The notes: generated from the sequence alone by a model not told the origin. Positions 25,929-35,502 are shown, numbered from the stretch's first letter. The stretch: DNA of 64,000 nt from Actinoplanes utahensis (GCF_016862455.1 NZ_BOMZ01000115.1:1-64000); one strand, 5' to 3'. Numbers and translations are program-made.

Positions 25929-28700
25929 TCAGGCCGCGCCGATGGTCCAGTGCTGGTTGGCGCCTCCGACGTACTCCCAGATGTGGATCTGCGTGCCGTC
26001 CGCGGTGGCCGCGCCGGCGGCGTCGAGAACCTTGCCGGACTGCGGGTTCAGCAACGAGCCGCCGGGCTGGGGCTGCCATGTCTGCGCGGCGCTGCCGTTA
26101 CAGGTCCACAGCTGCACCGTGGTGCCGTTCGCGGTGCCCCCGCCGGACACGTCCAGGCACTTGCCGAGGGCACGGAAGGTGCTTTCCACCCGGCTCCACT
26201 GCTGGGCGGCCGATCCGTTGCAGGTCCACAGCTGGATCCTGGTGCCGTCCGCGGTTGCCGCGTTGTCGACGTCGAGGCACTTGCCGGCGATACCGGTGAT
26301 CGGGCCGGCGCCGCCGTTGCCACCGCCGCCGATGGTGATCGCGTCGAGGTTGACGTGGCCGTCGTCGCCGGTGTCGTACCGGTAGGTGATGGTGTTGCCG
26401 CCGGCGTTCAGCGGCACGCTCTCGGTCTGCTGTGCCCACGTCGCCCACGTGCCGGTGCCGGCGAGACTGGTCTGGCGCAGCTTGACGCCGTTGGCGTACA
26501 CGCTGATCTTCTTGGTGCCGGTGAACGGGTCCGGGCCGTTGGCGTACCGCAACGCCACGTCGTAGGTCCCGGCGGTGGGGACGTTCACGGTGAAGGTGCT
26601 CGTCGCGCCGGGGTTGCCGAAGCCGGCCACGAAGCCCGCGCCGGTGTATCCGGCGTGGTCGGTGGCCAGCCCCGCGCCGCCGCGGTTGCCCGCCTCCTCG
26701 GCCTGGTAGGTGGTCACCACCGGCGGCGCGGAGCCGACCAGGTTGTTGAGGGTGTACCACGCCTCGGTGCTCCACAGCGTCTCACCGGTCTCGCCGGCGA
26801 ACGGCCGCGGCGAGCGCAGGTGTACGACGTGCCCGGGCTTGAGACCGGCGATGGCGAGGGTGACCTTCCTGCGATCCGCCGACACGGTCGCGGACGTCAC
26901 CGACAGGGTCTGCTCGTCGATCTTCGGGCCGCCGTACCCGCCGGTGGCCCGGTAACGCCACTGCTTGACGGTGTACTTCGAGGCGAGCGAGGCGGCCGTC
27001 GCGGCGGAGAGCGGCTGGGTGTACTCGATCTCGAAGCCGCCGGCCCTGGCCCGCATGGCGAGCATGTCGAAGGCGTTCTTCCCGTTCGGGACGAGCTTCT
27101 GCAGGCCGTACGTCAGCTTGCCGGTCTGGCCCCAGTTGCCGCCCGCGCCGAGCCCACCCGCGTAGACGGCGCCGTCCGGCCCGAGGATCACCTCGGACAC
27201 CCCGGCCTCCAGGCCCTGGGTGAGCCGGAACAGGGCGCCCTGGTACTCGCCGTTGACCTTCTCCAGGTAGGCACGCTGCAGGCCGCCGTAGGTGACGTCA
27301 CCGATCAGCATCTGCCCTGCGAACACACCGTCCTTCAGCAGGACCGGCGTGCTGGGGGAGTTGGCGATCTCGTTCTGCGGCATCCACAGCACCGGCGGCG
27401 TCACCGGTTTCGCGTCGAACGGGCCGGCCGGATTCGTGTAGTGGTTGAAGAACCGGTCCTGCTTGATGTGCACCAGCTTCGACGACGGCAGCCAACCACC
27501 CTGGTTGTCGGTGACGAACAGGCCGTTCTCCGGTCCCCAGCCGATGCCGTGCGGGGTGCGGAGACCGCCGGCGACGTACGAGACCGCCCCGGTGTCCTTG
27601 TTGACCTTGACGGTGGTGCCCCGGTTCGGCGCGGGCTGCGGATCGGTGGTGTTGCCGCCGTAGTTGATCGACACGGACAGATTCAGATAGAAGTGCGGCG
27701 CGTCGTAGAGCAGACCGAACGCGAACTCGTGGAAGTTCCCGCCGTACGGCCAGGTGGCCACCGTCTGGAGCTGGTCGGCGACCTCGTCACCGTTCGTGTC
27801 GACGAGCCGGGTCAGCCGGGACTTCTCGGACACGTACACGGTCCCGTCGACGACCTTGAGGCCCATCGGCTCCTTGAGCCCGCCGGCGATCTTCTTGCGG
27901 CCGGCGGTGCCGAGCAGGTGGACCTCGCCGTCGGCGGAGGTGCCCGAGTCGTCGGCGCCACCCCACGTCAGTACGGCCAGCCGCCCGTCCGGGAGCCAGT
28001 CCATTCCGGTGACCTTGGGTTCGAACCCGGCCGTACGCAGGTCGACCAGGTTGTAGTTGGGGTGCACGCCGGTCAGCGGCAGCCCGTCGCCGGGGGAGTC
28101 GCCGGCCTGCTCGCACTCCTTGCGGCCGGGGGCGGTCACCCGCACCACGCCGGCTTCGGTGCTCAGCGCCGAGGTGGGCACCACCTCGAAGGCGGTGGCG
28201 CCGGGCCGCTTCCACTCCAGGGTCAGCTGCTGGCCGCCGTCGCGTTCGAAGTAGTCGATGTGCAGCCGGTGGACGCCCGCGGTCAGGGTGGCGGCGCCCT
28301 CCTTCGGGGTGCTGCCGTGCGCACCGTCGTGGTCGACGACCAGGGTGTCGTCGATGGCGAGGCGGGAGCCGTCGTCGCTGGTGAGGCGGAAGGTGTACGC
28401 GCCGGCGGCCGGGACGGTCAGGTTGGCCCGCACCTGGGCGACGAAGAAGTTCTCGATGCCGAAGTCGGCGGCGGACGACCAGTTGATCGCCGGCATCAGC
28501 TTGTCGATGTTCGGGGTCTGCGCGGGCTTGAGCGTGCACAGCTTGTTCAGCGGTGTCTGCACGTCGAAGACGCGCAGGGTCACGCCGGGCTCGTCGGCAT
28601 CGAGCGCCGCCCGCGCGGCCGTGGCCGGCACACCGACGGTCACCGCGGCCAGGAGGCCGGCGAGGGCGAGGCGTGACAAACATTGACGCAGTGGGGCCAT
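25929..28700 (-). CDS. secreted PA14/propeller/CBM/ricin-lectin protein
   Basis: A 923-residue exported protein with a classical signal peptide ending near ARA. Domains in order: PA14 carbohydrate-binding (about 55-165; YTFRLTSDDGSRLAIDD), a beta-propeller resembling membrane-bound dehydrogenases (about 200-600; GMDWLPDGRLAVLTWGG, HGIGWGPENGLFVTDNQGGW), a CBM6/35 domain (about 659-785; YQAEEAGNRGG) and a ricin-type trefoil (about 795-923; GKCLDV, IQLWTCNGSAAQQW). It probably binds polysaccharide and oxidises an attached sugar. The ATG at 28700 has AGGAG nine bases upstream. Divergent from the ROK/ABC operon. Confidence 0.85.
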   Translation of the reverse strand: MAPLRQCLSRLALAGLLAAVTVGVPATAARAALDADEPGVTLRVFDVQTPLNKLCTLKPAQTPNIDKLMPAINWSSAADFGIENFFVAQVRANLTVPAAGAYTFRLTSDDGSRLAIDDTLVVDHDGAHGSTPKEGAATLTAGVHRLHIDYFERDGGQQLTLEWKRPGATAFEVVPTSALSTEAGVVRVTAPGRKECEQAGDSPGDGLPLTGVHPNYNLVDLRTAGFEPKVTGMDWLPDGRLAVLTWGGADDSGTSADGEVHLLGTAGRKKIAGGLKEPMGLKVVDGTVYVSEKSRLTRLVDTNGDEVADQLQTVATWPYGGNFHEFAFGLLYDAPHFYLNLSVSINYGGNTTDPQPAPNRGTTVKVNKDTGAVSYVAGGLRTPHGIGWGPENGLFVTDNQGGWLPSSKLVHIKQDRFFNHYTNPAGPFDAKPVTPPVLWMPQNEIANSPSTPVLLKDGVFAGQMLIGDVTYGGLQRAYLEKVNGEYQGALFRLTQGLEAGVSEVILGPDGAVYAGGLGAGGNWGQTGKLTYGLQKLVPNGKNAFDMLAMRARAGGFEIEYTQPLSAATAASLASKYTVKQWRYRATGGYGGPKIDEQTLSVTSATVSADRRKVTLAIAGLKPGHVVHLRSPRPFAGETGETLWSTEAWYTLNNLVGSAPPVVTTYQAEEAGNRGGAGLATDHAGYTGAGFVAGFGNPGATSTFTVNVPTAGTYDVALRYANGPDPFTGTKKISVYANGVKLRQTSLAGTGTWATWAQQTESVPLNAGGNTITYRYDTGDDGHVNLDAITIGGGGNGGAGPITGIAGKCLDVDNAATADGTRIQLWTCNGSAAQQWSRVESTFRALGKCLDVSGGGTANGTTVQLWTCNGSAAQTWQPQPGGSLLNPQSGKVLDAAGAATADGTQIHIWEYVGGANQHWTIGAA

Positions 28701-28837
28701 CCGGTCACTCCTAGGGGTGCGACAGGTGGGCACGCCGAGCCGGCGCCGGGAGAGGCTCCGGCGTGGAGGGGGTGAGGTGACATGCCCGCAACACGAGCGT
28801 GTTGTGGCGGAAACAGTAGATGATCGTCGATGAAGCC

Positions 28838-28871
28838 GTCCATAACTTGCTCCTTAATCGAGCGAACTTTT
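28838..28871 (-). promoter_or_regulatory. conserved promoter/operator element A
   Basis: On the minus strand AAAAGTT (28865-28871) is followed 20 bases later by TATGGAC (28838-28844), about 135 bases upstream of the PA14 gene start. The same arrangement recurs on the opposite strand at 28988-29021 and at 43417-43449. It looks like an operator or activator box overlapping the -35 region with a -10-like box. Confidence 0.5.
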
Positions 28872-28947
28872 CTCCTTGGAGGCGAAAGTTTGCCCCTGTC
28901 GATCGGCCCGGCGGGCGCAAATGATCCCCGTGCGGCGTTGTGTGGAT

Positions 28948-28964
28948 CACTCCACTACGGAGTG
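28948..28964. repeat. small palindrome in the divergent promoter region
   Basis: CACTCC / GGAGTG with a five-base spacer, located between the two opposing promoter elements. It could be a regulator site. A further GGCGAAAGTTTGCC box lies at 28881-28894. The rest of 28701-29120 contains no supported gene. Confidence 0.4.
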
Positions 28965-28987
28965 GCCTCTCTTTTGGCCCACGAGAC

Positions 28988-29021
28988 AAAAGTTTCTGCA
29001 GATCCTGTCGAAGCTATGGAC
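28988..29021 (+). promoter_or_regulatory. conserved promoter/operator element B
   Basis: GACAAAAGTT, then 20 bases, then CTATGGACAGC, pointing toward the ROK/ABC transporter operon about 100 bases downstream. It mirrors element A and resembles the element before the 43.5-kb dehydrogenase gene. AAAGTTT-type boxes are typical of ROK/XylR-family operators in actinomycetes, so ROK control is plausible. Confidence 0.5.
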
Positions 29022-29120
29022 AGCATCATCGATCGCTTCTAATGTGTGGCCCAAGTAACACATCGATCACCACCATGTGAACGCCACCACCCCGGCGGCG
29101 TGTGGACCTGGAGGTTGTAC

Positions 29121-30302
29121 GTGCGCACGACGGTCGATCCGCCTTACCTGCGGTTGCTCCAACTGCTGCGGGACGAGGGGCCCATCTCCCGGGCCGAGCT
29201 CGCCGACCGTCTCGAGCTGACCCGGCCCCGGCTGCTCGCCGAGGTCGAACGCCTCGTCGCCGCCGAATACGTCGCCGAAGCCGGGATGGCCGCCTCCCGC
29301 GGCGGGCGGCGCTCCACTCTGGTGGAACTGCACCCGCGCCTGCACTTCGCCGCGGTCGACCTCGGCGCCAGCTCGATCGACGTCGAGGTCACCAACGGCC
29401 GACTGGAGACCGTCGCGGCCTACACCGAGGCGGCCGACATCCGATCCGGGCCGAAAGCCATCCTGCACCGGGTCAACGAACTGCTGGCGAAAGCCCGGGT
29501 GGACGGCGTCTACGACAGGCTCGACGCCATCGGTGTCGGAGTGCCGGGGCCGGTCAGCTTCCGCGACGGCGTGCCGGTCTCCCCGCCGATCATGCCGGGC
29601 TGGGACCGCTTCCCGGTCCGGGAGCTGATGACCCGGGAGCACGGCTGCCCGACCGTCGTCGACAACGACGTGAACATCATGGCGATCGGCGAGCGGCACG
29701 GGGGAGTGGCGCACAGCGTCGACGACTTCCTGTTCATCAAGATCGGCACGGGCATCGGCTGCGGCATCCACCTCAACGGCGAGGTCTACCGGGGCACCGA
29801 CGGCTGCGCCGGCGACATCGGCCACATCCAGGTCGACCCGCAGGGCCCGATGTGCTCCTGCGGCAACATCGGCTGCCTCGAAGCGCTCTTCAGCGGGGTC
29901 GGCCTGGCCCGCGACGCCCTGGCCGCCGCCCGCTCCGGCGCCTCACCCTCCCTCGCCGAGCGGCTCACCGCCGGCGCCCCACTGACCGCCCGCGACGTCG
30001 CCGACGGAGCCGCCGAAGGCGACGTCACCTGCATCCAGCTCATCCGCGAGGGCGGCAGCCGCATCGGGTCGGTCCTCGCCGCGCTGGTCAGCTTCGCCAA
30101 CCCGTCCATGATCGTCATCGGAGGAGGGCTCGCGCAATTGGGCCACATCCTGCTGGCGGAGATCCGCAGCGCCGTCTACCGGCGCTCACTTCCGCTCGCC
30201 ACCGGCAACCTCCCGGTCGTCCTGTCCGAACTCGGGCCCCGGGCCGGCGTCACCGGCGCCGCGGTCCTCGCCAGCCACGTCGCCTTCGAGCAAGCCTCAT
30301 GA
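29121..30302 (+). CDS. ROK-family transcriptional regulator
   Basis: A 393-residue regulator: N-terminal winged helix-turn-helix (about 5-60; LLRDEGPISRAELADRLELT) and a sugar-kinase-like ROK domain. The zinc-binding ROK signature is present (CSCGNIGCLE with Cys245, 247 and 252), along with GVGVPGPV and the ATP/sugar loop IKIGTGIGCG. Such repressors typically release DNA on binding the sugar carried by the adjacent transporter. The GTG at 29121 follows GAGG by six bases; an upstream in-frame start at 29046 lacks a ribosome-binding site. Its stop overlaps the ABC ATPase start (ATGA). Confidence 0.92.
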   Translation: MRTTVDPPYLRLLQLLRDEGPISRAELADRLELTRPRLLAEVERLVAAEYVAEAGMAASRGGRRSTLVELHPRLHFAAVDLGASSIDVEVTNGRLETVAAYTEAADIRSGPKAILHRVNELLAKARVDGVYDRLDAIGVGVPGPVSFRDGVPVSPPIMPGWDRFPVRELMTREHGCPTVVDNDVNIMAIGERHGGVAHSVDDFLFIKIGTGIGCGIHLNGEVYRGTDGCAGDIGHIQVDPQGPMCSCGNIGCLEALFSGVGLARDALAAARSGASPSLAERLTAGAPLTARDVADGAAEGDVTCIQLIREGGSRIGSVLAALVSFANPSMIVIGGGLAQLGHILLAEIRSAVYRRSLPLATGNLPVVLSELGPRAGVTGAAVLASHVAFEQAS

Positions 30303-31828
30303 CCGGCCCGGGCGATGTCGTCCTGCGCCTGACCGATGTGGTCAAGACCTTTCCCGGCGTACGAGCCCTCGACGGCGTCCAGCTCGAGGTCCGCGCCGGT
30401 GAGGTGCACTGCCTGCTCGGGCAGAACGGGGCCGGCAAGTCCACCCTGATCAAGGTGCTGTCCGGGCTGCACCGCCCCGACTCCGGCACCGTCGAATGGC
30501 TCGGGCAGCCCGTCACCTTCAGCAACCCGCAGGCCGCCATGAAGGCCGGCATCGCCACCATCTACCAGGAGCTCGACCTGGTCGAGGACCTGACCGTCGC
30601 CGAGAACGTCTTCCTCGGCCACGAGCCGAAGGTGGCCGGGTTCGTCCGCCGCCGGGCCATGGTCGCCCGCACCACCGGCATCCTCGGCCGGCTCGGCCAC
30701 GGCGAGATCCCGCCCCGCCGTGCCGTGCACAGGTTGCAGGCGGCGGGCAAGCAGATCGTCAGCATGGCCCGCGCCCTGTCCCACGAGGCGCGCCTGCTGA
30801 TCATGGACGAGCCCAGCGCGGTGCTGGCCCACGACGAGGTGGAGAACCTGTTCCGGATCATCCGGGAGCTGACCGCCCAGGGCATCGCCGTCGTCTACAT
30901 CTCGCACCGGCTCGAGGAGATCCGCACGATCGGCGACCGGGTGACGGTCCTCAAGGACGGCCGTACCACCGCGGCCGACCTGTCGGCTGCCGAGACGCCG
31001 ACCAGCGAGCTGGTGAGCCGGATGACCGGGCGCACCATCGAGTACGTGTTCCCGCCGCGGGTCGCGGCGCCCGCCGAGCGTGCCGAACTGCTGGCCGTCG
31101 ACGGGCTCAGCCGTGCCGGGGAGTTCACCGACGTCTCGCTCACCGTCGCCGCCGGCGAGATCGTCGGCATCGCCGGCCTGGTCGGCTCCGGCCGGTCCGA
31201 GCTGCTGGAGACCATCTACGGCGCCCGCCGCGCCGACACCGGCACCGTCACGGTCGCCGGTCGCAGGCTGCCGCCCGGCAACGTCGGCGCCGCCGTCCGG
31301 GCCGGTCTGGGCATGGCGCCGGAGGAGCGCAAGAGCCAGGCCCTGCTGCTGGGCGAGCCGATCTACCGCAACATGACGCTGTCCACCTTCACTCGGATCG
31401 CCCGCCTGGGCTTCACCAGCGCCCGGCGCGAGCGCGACGAAGCGGACCGAGTCGCCCGGTCGCTCGACCTGCGGCCCAGTGACGTCGGCCGGCCCGTGCG
31501 CACCCTCTCCGGAGGCAACCAGCAGAAGGTGGTCGTCGGCCGGTGGCTGCTCGGCGACACCCGGCTGCTGCTGCTCGACGAGCCGACCCGGGGCGTCGAC
31601 GTCGGCGCCCGGGCCGAGCTCTACCGGGTGATCCACCGCCTGGCCGCCGAGGGCGTCGGCGTGCTGCTGGTCTCCAGCGAGGTGCCCGAGGTGCTCGGCC
31701 TGGCCGACCGCGTGCTGGTCATGCGGGAGGGCCGGCTGATCCGCACGGCGAGCGCCGGCGAACTCGACGAAGACACCGTTCTCGATCTCGTCATGGCGGG
31801 GTCGCTCATGGAAGGCACCCCCATATGA
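30299..31828 (+). CDS. ribose-type sugar ABC transporter ATPase (two NBDs)
   Basis: A 509-residue tandem ATPase of the CUT2 (RbsA/XylG) class. The first domain has Walker A GQNGAGKST (41-49) and Walker B LLIMDEPS (166-173), but its ABC signature is degenerate, LQAAGKQ (146-152) instead of an LS-GQ motif. The second domain has the usual degenerate Walker A (GLVGSGRSEL), an intact LSGGNQQK signature and LLLLDEPTRGVD. It energises uptake with the overlapping permease and the downstream binding protein. Both ends overlap neighbours by four bases, so it is translationally coupled. Confidence 0.93.
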   Translation: MTGPGDVVLRLTDVVKTFPGVRALDGVQLEVRAGEVHCLLGQNGAGKSTLIKVLSGLHRPDSGTVEWLGQPVTFSNPQAAMKAGIATIYQELDLVEDLTVAENVFLGHEPKVAGFVRRRAMVARTTGILGRLGHGEIPPRRAVHRLQAAGKQIVSMARALSHEARLLIMDEPSAVLAHDEVENLFRIIRELTAQGIAVVYISHRLEEIRTIGDRVTVLKDGRTTAADLSAAETPTSELVSRMTGRTIEYVFPPRVAAPAERAELLAVDGLSRAGEFTDVSLTVAAGEIVGIAGLVGSGRSELLETIYGARRADTGTVTVAGRRLPPGNVGAAVRAGLGMAPEERKSQALLLGEPIYRNMTLSTFTRIARLGFTSARRERDEADRVARSLDLRPSDVGRPVRTLSGGNQQKVVVGRWLLGDTRLLLLDEPTRGVDVGARAELYRVIHRLAAEGVGVLLVSSEVPEVLGLADRVLVMREGRLIRTASAGELDEDTVLDLVMAGSLMEGTPI

Positions 31829-32910
31829 CCCTCAGCGATGGCACGGGAACCGCGGCCGGCCTCCCGGCGCAGTCGCCACCGGTGGAACCGGCGCAGACCG
31901 GCGCGGCCAAGTCCCCCCGGATCGGCTGGGGTGGCGAGAACAGCGAGAACACCATCCGCAACCTGGTGCTCGTCGGGGTGCTGGTGGTGCTCATCGCGAT
32001 CGGCGCGTTCACCCAGCCGCAGCTCTACAGCGACTCCACCTGGGTGTGGAACAACATCCTGTCGATTCTCCAGCTGGCCTCGGTCATCGGCGTGGTCACG
32101 GTCGGCATGACCTTCGTCATCATCGGCGGCGGCATCGACCTGTCGGTCGGCGCGATCGTCGCGCTGGCCGGGGTGTGGGCGACCACGGTGGCCACCCAGA
32201 GCTACGGCGCCGGCGGCATGATCTTCACAGCGATCGTGGTGGCGGTGGCGGTCGGCCTGATCAACGGGGTGCTCATCTCGTACGGCAAGCTGGTCCCGTT
32301 CATCGCCACCCTGGCGATGCTGGTGGCGGCCCGCGGCCTGGCCGCGGAGATCTCCGACAAGCAGACCCAGATCTCCGACAGCGCGTTCATCAACGGCATC
32401 GCCGCCGGCAAGCTGCTCGGCATCCCGCTGCTGGTCTACATCCTCGCCGTGGTCGCCACGATCGGCTGGGTGTTGCTCAACCGCACCACGTTCGGCCGGC
32501 GCACGATCGCGGTCGGCGGCAACGTCGAGGCGGCCCGCCTCGCCGGCATCAACGTCAAACGCCACACCATGCTGCTGTACGGGCTATCCGGTCTCTGCTG
32601 CGGCATCGCCGCGATCATGCTCACCTCGCAGGGCACCTCCGCCCAGGCGGCCATGGCCAACCTCTACGAGCTCGACGCGATCGCCGCCGCCATCATCGGC
32701 GGGACGCTGCTCAGTGGAGGCCGGGGCACCATCGTCGGCTCGATGCTCGGCGTGATCATCTTCGCCACGATCACCAACCTCTTCGCGATCAACGGCCTGT
32801 CCACCGAGGCCCAGAACATGGTCAAGGGCGGCATCATCATCGCCGCCGTCCTGGTCCAGCAGTTCCGCTTCAAAGCCGTGACCCGGTTCCTGCACCGCAA
32901 CAAGACCTGA
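31825..32910 (+). CDS. ribose-type sugar ABC transporter permease
   Basis: A 361-residue integral membrane protein with an N-terminal cytosolic extension of about 45 residues and eight to ten hydrophobic segments. CUT2 permease signatures include FVIIGGGIDLSVGAIVALAG and GNVEAARLAGINVKRH, and the AIIGGTLLSGGRGTIVGSML loop. It forms the channel for the sugar delivered by the 33004 lipoprotein. The ATG at 31825 overlaps the ATPase stop. A stem-loop follows its stop, so downstream expression may be set separately. Confidence 0.93.
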   Translation: MTLSDGTGTAAGLPAQSPPVEPAQTGAAKSPRIGWGGENSENTIRNLVLVGVLVVLIAIGAFTQPQLYSDSTWVWNNILSILQLASVIGVVTVGMTFVIIGGGIDLSVGAIVALAGVWATTVATQSYGAGGMIFTAIVVAVAVGLINGVLISYGKLVPFIATLAMLVAARGLAAEISDKQTQISDSAFINGIAAGKLLGIPLLVYILAVVATIGWVLLNRTTFGRRTIAVGGNVEAARLAGINVKRHTMLLYGLSGLCCGIAAIMLTSQGTSAQAAMANLYELDAIAAAIIGGTLLSGGRGTIVGSMLGVIIFATITNLFAINGLSTEAQNMVKGGIIIAAVLVQQFRFKAVTRFLHRNKT

Positions 32911-32912
32911 GT

Positions 32913-32953
32913 CCCGGCATCCGTCAGGCGACCGTCACGTGACGGACGCCGGG
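32913..32953 (+). promoter_or_regulatory. intercistronic stem-loop between permease and binding protein
   Basis: A 14-bp inverted repeat with one mismatch (CCCGGCATCCGTCA / TGACGGACGCCGGG) and a 13-base loop. In transporter operons such hairpins often give partial termination or protect mRNA ends so the binding protein is made in excess. Which role applies here is not shown. Confidence 0.6.
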
Positions 32954-33003
32954 CTCCGTGCACCCGTTTTCCGGTTATCCGTACCGAATATTCAGGAGAA
33001 ACC

Positions 33004-34065
33004 ATGACACAGAGCAGTCGCGACATGTCGCGGCGCCGCCTGCTGCTCGGCGGGGCCGCACTCGGCGGAGGCGCCCTCCTCACCGCGTGCACCAGCAACG
33101 AGGCCAAGCCGAACGACGCACAGATCAAGCCGGCCGAGGGCGGCGCCAGCGCCGGCAACGCGGCGCCCGGCACCAAGGTCGTGATCGGTTTCTCCGCCCC
33201 GGCGGCCGACCACGGCTGGATCGCGGCGATCACCAACAACGCCAAGGCGCAGGCCGGCGCGTACTCCGACGTGGAACTCAAGACCGTCGAGGCGGGCGCC
33301 GACGCGGCCGCGCAGCGGGCCGCCCTGTCCACGCTGATCGGGCAGAAGCCCAACGTCATCGTGCTGCTGCCGCACGACGGCAAGGAGCTCAACGCGTTCG
33401 GCCTGGAATCGATGGCGGCCGGCATCCCGGTGGTCAACCTGGACCGCGCCTTCCCCGACGCCCGCGCTTACCGGACCCAGATCAAGGGCGACAACTACGG
33501 CATGGGCGTGGCCGCGGCCACGTACATCATCGCCCAGATGAAGGCCAAGGGCGTCAGCAGCCCGATCATCGGCGAGATCCCCGGCATCGACTCCCTCGAA
33601 CTGACCCAGGAGCGGTCGAAGGGCTTCGCCGACACCCTCGGCGCTGCCGGCTTCAAGGTGCAGCGCCGGGTGCCCGCGGAGTTCACCGTGGACACCGGCC
33701 AGCGGGCCGCCAGCCAGCTCCTGCAGGCCGTGCCCCGGATGGACGCCCTCTGGAACCACGACGACGACCAGGGCATCGGCGTGCTCGCGGCGGCGAACCA
33801 GGCCGGCCGCACCGAGTTCCTGATGATCGGCGGCGCCGGCTCCAAGAAGGCCATGGAGGACATCCAGTCGGACAAGACGCCGCTCAAGGCGACCGTCACC
33901 TACAGCCCCTCGATGGCGTCGTCGGCCATCTCGCTGGCCCGCCTGATCGGCCAGGGCAAGGGCATGGCCGACCTGGTCGAGCTGCAGGTCCCGAAGGAGA
34001 TCGTCCTGGCTTCGGAGACCATCACCAAGGAGAACGCGGGCACTTATCTCAAGCTCGGGTTCTGA
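33004..34065 (+). CDS. sugar ABC transporter substrate-binding lipoprotein
   Basis: A 353-residue exported protein with a twin-arginine signal (MSRRRLLLGGAALGGG) ending in a lipobox (LLTAC), so it is probably a Tat-exported lipoprotein. The mature part is a periplasmic-binding-protein type 1 fold of the RbsB/XylF class (VVIGFSAPAADHGWIAAITN, LLPHDGKELNAFG, IPVVNLDRAF, DALWNHDDDQGIGVL). It should capture a monosaccharide, cyclitol or small glycoside. The ATG at 33004 follows AGGAGAAACC. The ligand cannot be read from the sequence; Trp/Asp-rich contact segments fit a sugar. Confidence 0.92.
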   Translation: MTQSSRDMSRRRLLLGGAALGGGALLTACTSNEAKPNDAQIKPAEGGASAGNAAPGTKVVIGFSAPAADHGWIAAITNNAKAQAGAYSDVELKTVEAGADAAAQRAALSTLIGQKPNVIVLLPHDGKELNAFGLESMAAGIPVVNLDRAFPDARAYRTQIKGDNYGMGVAAATYIIAQMKAKGVSSPIIGEIPGIDSLELTQERSKGFADTLGAAGFKVQRRVPAEFTVDTGQRAASQLLQAVPRMDALWNHDDDQGIGVLAAANQAGRTEFLMIGGAGSKKAMEDIQSDKTPLKATVTYSPSMASSAISLARLIGQGKGMADLVELQVPKEIVLASETITKENAGTYLKLGF

Positions 34066-34086
34066 TCGCACGGGGGGAGACCCAAC

Positions 34087-35295
34087 TTGTCCAAGCAGAC
34101 CACGGACCTGCGCATCGGCATGGTCGGCTACGCGTTCATGGGAGCCGCGCACTCACAGGCGTGGCGTACCGTGAACCGCGTCTTCGACCTGCCGTTGCAG
34201 GCGCGGATGGCTGCCATCTGCGGCCGGGACCAGGGCAGGGTCGCCGAAGCGGCGACCCGGCTCGGCTGGCAGGAGCACACCACCGACTGGCGATCACTGG
34301 TCGGCCGCGACGACATCGACCTCATCGACGTCTGCACCCCCGGCGACAGCCACGCCGAGATCGCGATCGCGGCCCTGGCCGCCGGCAAGCACGTGCTGTG
34401 CGAGAAACCGCTGGCCAACACCATCGACGAGGCACGGGCCATGGCCGCCGCCGCGGCCCGCGCCGAAGCCGAAGGCGTCCGATCGGTGTGCGGGTTCAAC
34501 TACCGGCGGGTGCCTGCCGTCGCCCTGATGCGCCGGCTCGTCGCCGACGGCAGGATCGGCGAGATCCGGCACGTCCGCGCGGTCTACCTGCAGGACTGGA
34601 TCACCGACCCGCAGTTCCCGCTGGTCTGGCGCCTGCAGAAGGACAAGGCGGGCTCCGGCGCGCTGGGTGACATCGGTGCGCACATCATCGATCTCACCCA
34701 GTACGTCACCGGTCAGCTCATCACCGGAGTCAGCGGGATGACCGAGACGTTCGTCAAGCAGCGGCCCCTGCCGGCCGCCTCGAACGGCCTGAGCGCGGCG
34801 ACGGGCGACGGCCGGACCGGCACGGGGGCGGTCACCGTCGACGACGCCGCGCTGTTCCTGGCCCGGCTGGACGGGGGAGCGATCGCCACGTACGAGGCCA
34901 CCCGGTTCGCGACCGGCCGCAAGAACGGCCTGCGGGTGGAGATCAACGGGTCGCTGGGCTCGGTGGTCTTCGACTTCGAGCGGATGAACGAGCTGGAGTT
35001 CTACGACGCCACCCGCCCGGCGGCGGAGCAGGGGTTCGCCCGCATCCTGGTGACCGAGCCGGAGCACCCGTACATGTCGGGCTGGTGGCCGCCGGGCCAC
35101 CTGATCGGCTACGAGCACTCCTTCACCCACCAGGCCCGCGACCTGATCGAGGCGATCGCCACCGGCCAGGCGGTGGCGCCGTCGTTCGCCGACGCCCTGC
35201 AGGTGCAACTCGTCCTCGACGCGGTGGAGCGTTCCGCCGGGCTCGGCTCCACATGGTCGGAGGTGGAGCCGGCCCTGACCGAGATCGCCGCCTGA
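34087..35295 (+). CDS. Gfo/Idh/MocA-family NAD(P)-dependent oxidoreductase
   Basis: A 402-residue soluble dehydrogenase. An N-terminal Rossmann fold (IGMVGYAFMGAAHSQAW) and the catalytic EKPLA motif (in HVLCEKPLANTIDEA) precede the C-terminal alpha/beta dimerisation domain with a GDIGAHIID segment carrying the usual Asp and His. Family members oxidise or reduce sugars, inositols or 3-keto sugars. Located directly behind the importer, it probably acts on the imported compound. The TTG at 34087 follows GGGGGAGA and is 21 bases after the binding-protein stop. Confidence 0.9.
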   Translation: MSKQTTDLRIGMVGYAFMGAAHSQAWRTVNRVFDLPLQARMAAICGRDQGRVAEAATRLGWQEHTTDWRSLVGRDDIDLIDVCTPGDSHAEIAIAALAAGKHVLCEKPLANTIDEARAMAAAAARAEAEGVRSVCGFNYRRVPAVALMRRLVADGRIGEIRHVRAVYLQDWITDPQFPLVWRLQKDKAGSGALGDIGAHIIDLTQYVTGQLITGVSGMTETFVKQRPLPAASNGLSAATGDGRTGTGAVTVDDAALFLARLDGGAIATYEATRFATGRKNGLRVEINGSLGSVVFDFERMNELEFYDATRPAAEQGFARILVTEPEHPYMSGWWPPGHLIGYEHSFTHQARDLIEAIATGQAVAPSFADALQVQLVLDAVERSAGLGSTWSEVEPALTEIAA

Positions 35296-35338
35296 CCCGC
35301 CACTCGAACTTCAGCTCACCGGCCGTCGTACCGCGAGG

Positions 35339-35370
35339 GTCCGGACGCGGTTGCGCCCCGCCGTCCGGAC
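35339..35370. repeat. GTCCGGAC palindrome pair upstream of the ebo-like operon
   Basis: The self-complementary octamer GTCCGGAC occurs at 35339-35346 and 35363-35370, able to form a hairpin across 16 bases. It lies in the 207-base gap before the cyclase gene and could be the terminator of the transporter operon or an operator for the next one. Confidence 0.4.
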
Positions 35371-35502
35371 GGTCGACGACCGATACGGCCGCCGGCCGCG
35401 GACCGGACGGGATTCCCCGGCCCGCGCCGGTCGGCCGTGCCCGGGAGGGACTTCCGCTACTCACATCCACCATCGCCGCGACGGCGAATCCGGAGGATTT
35501 CG

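Noticed and set aside
28825..29043. Possible leader peptides starting at the ATG inside TATGGAC (8 codons on plus, 67 on minus)
   Set aside because: The third instance of the element (43443) reads TATAGAC and has no ATG, so the conserved feature is a promoter motif rather than a start codon.
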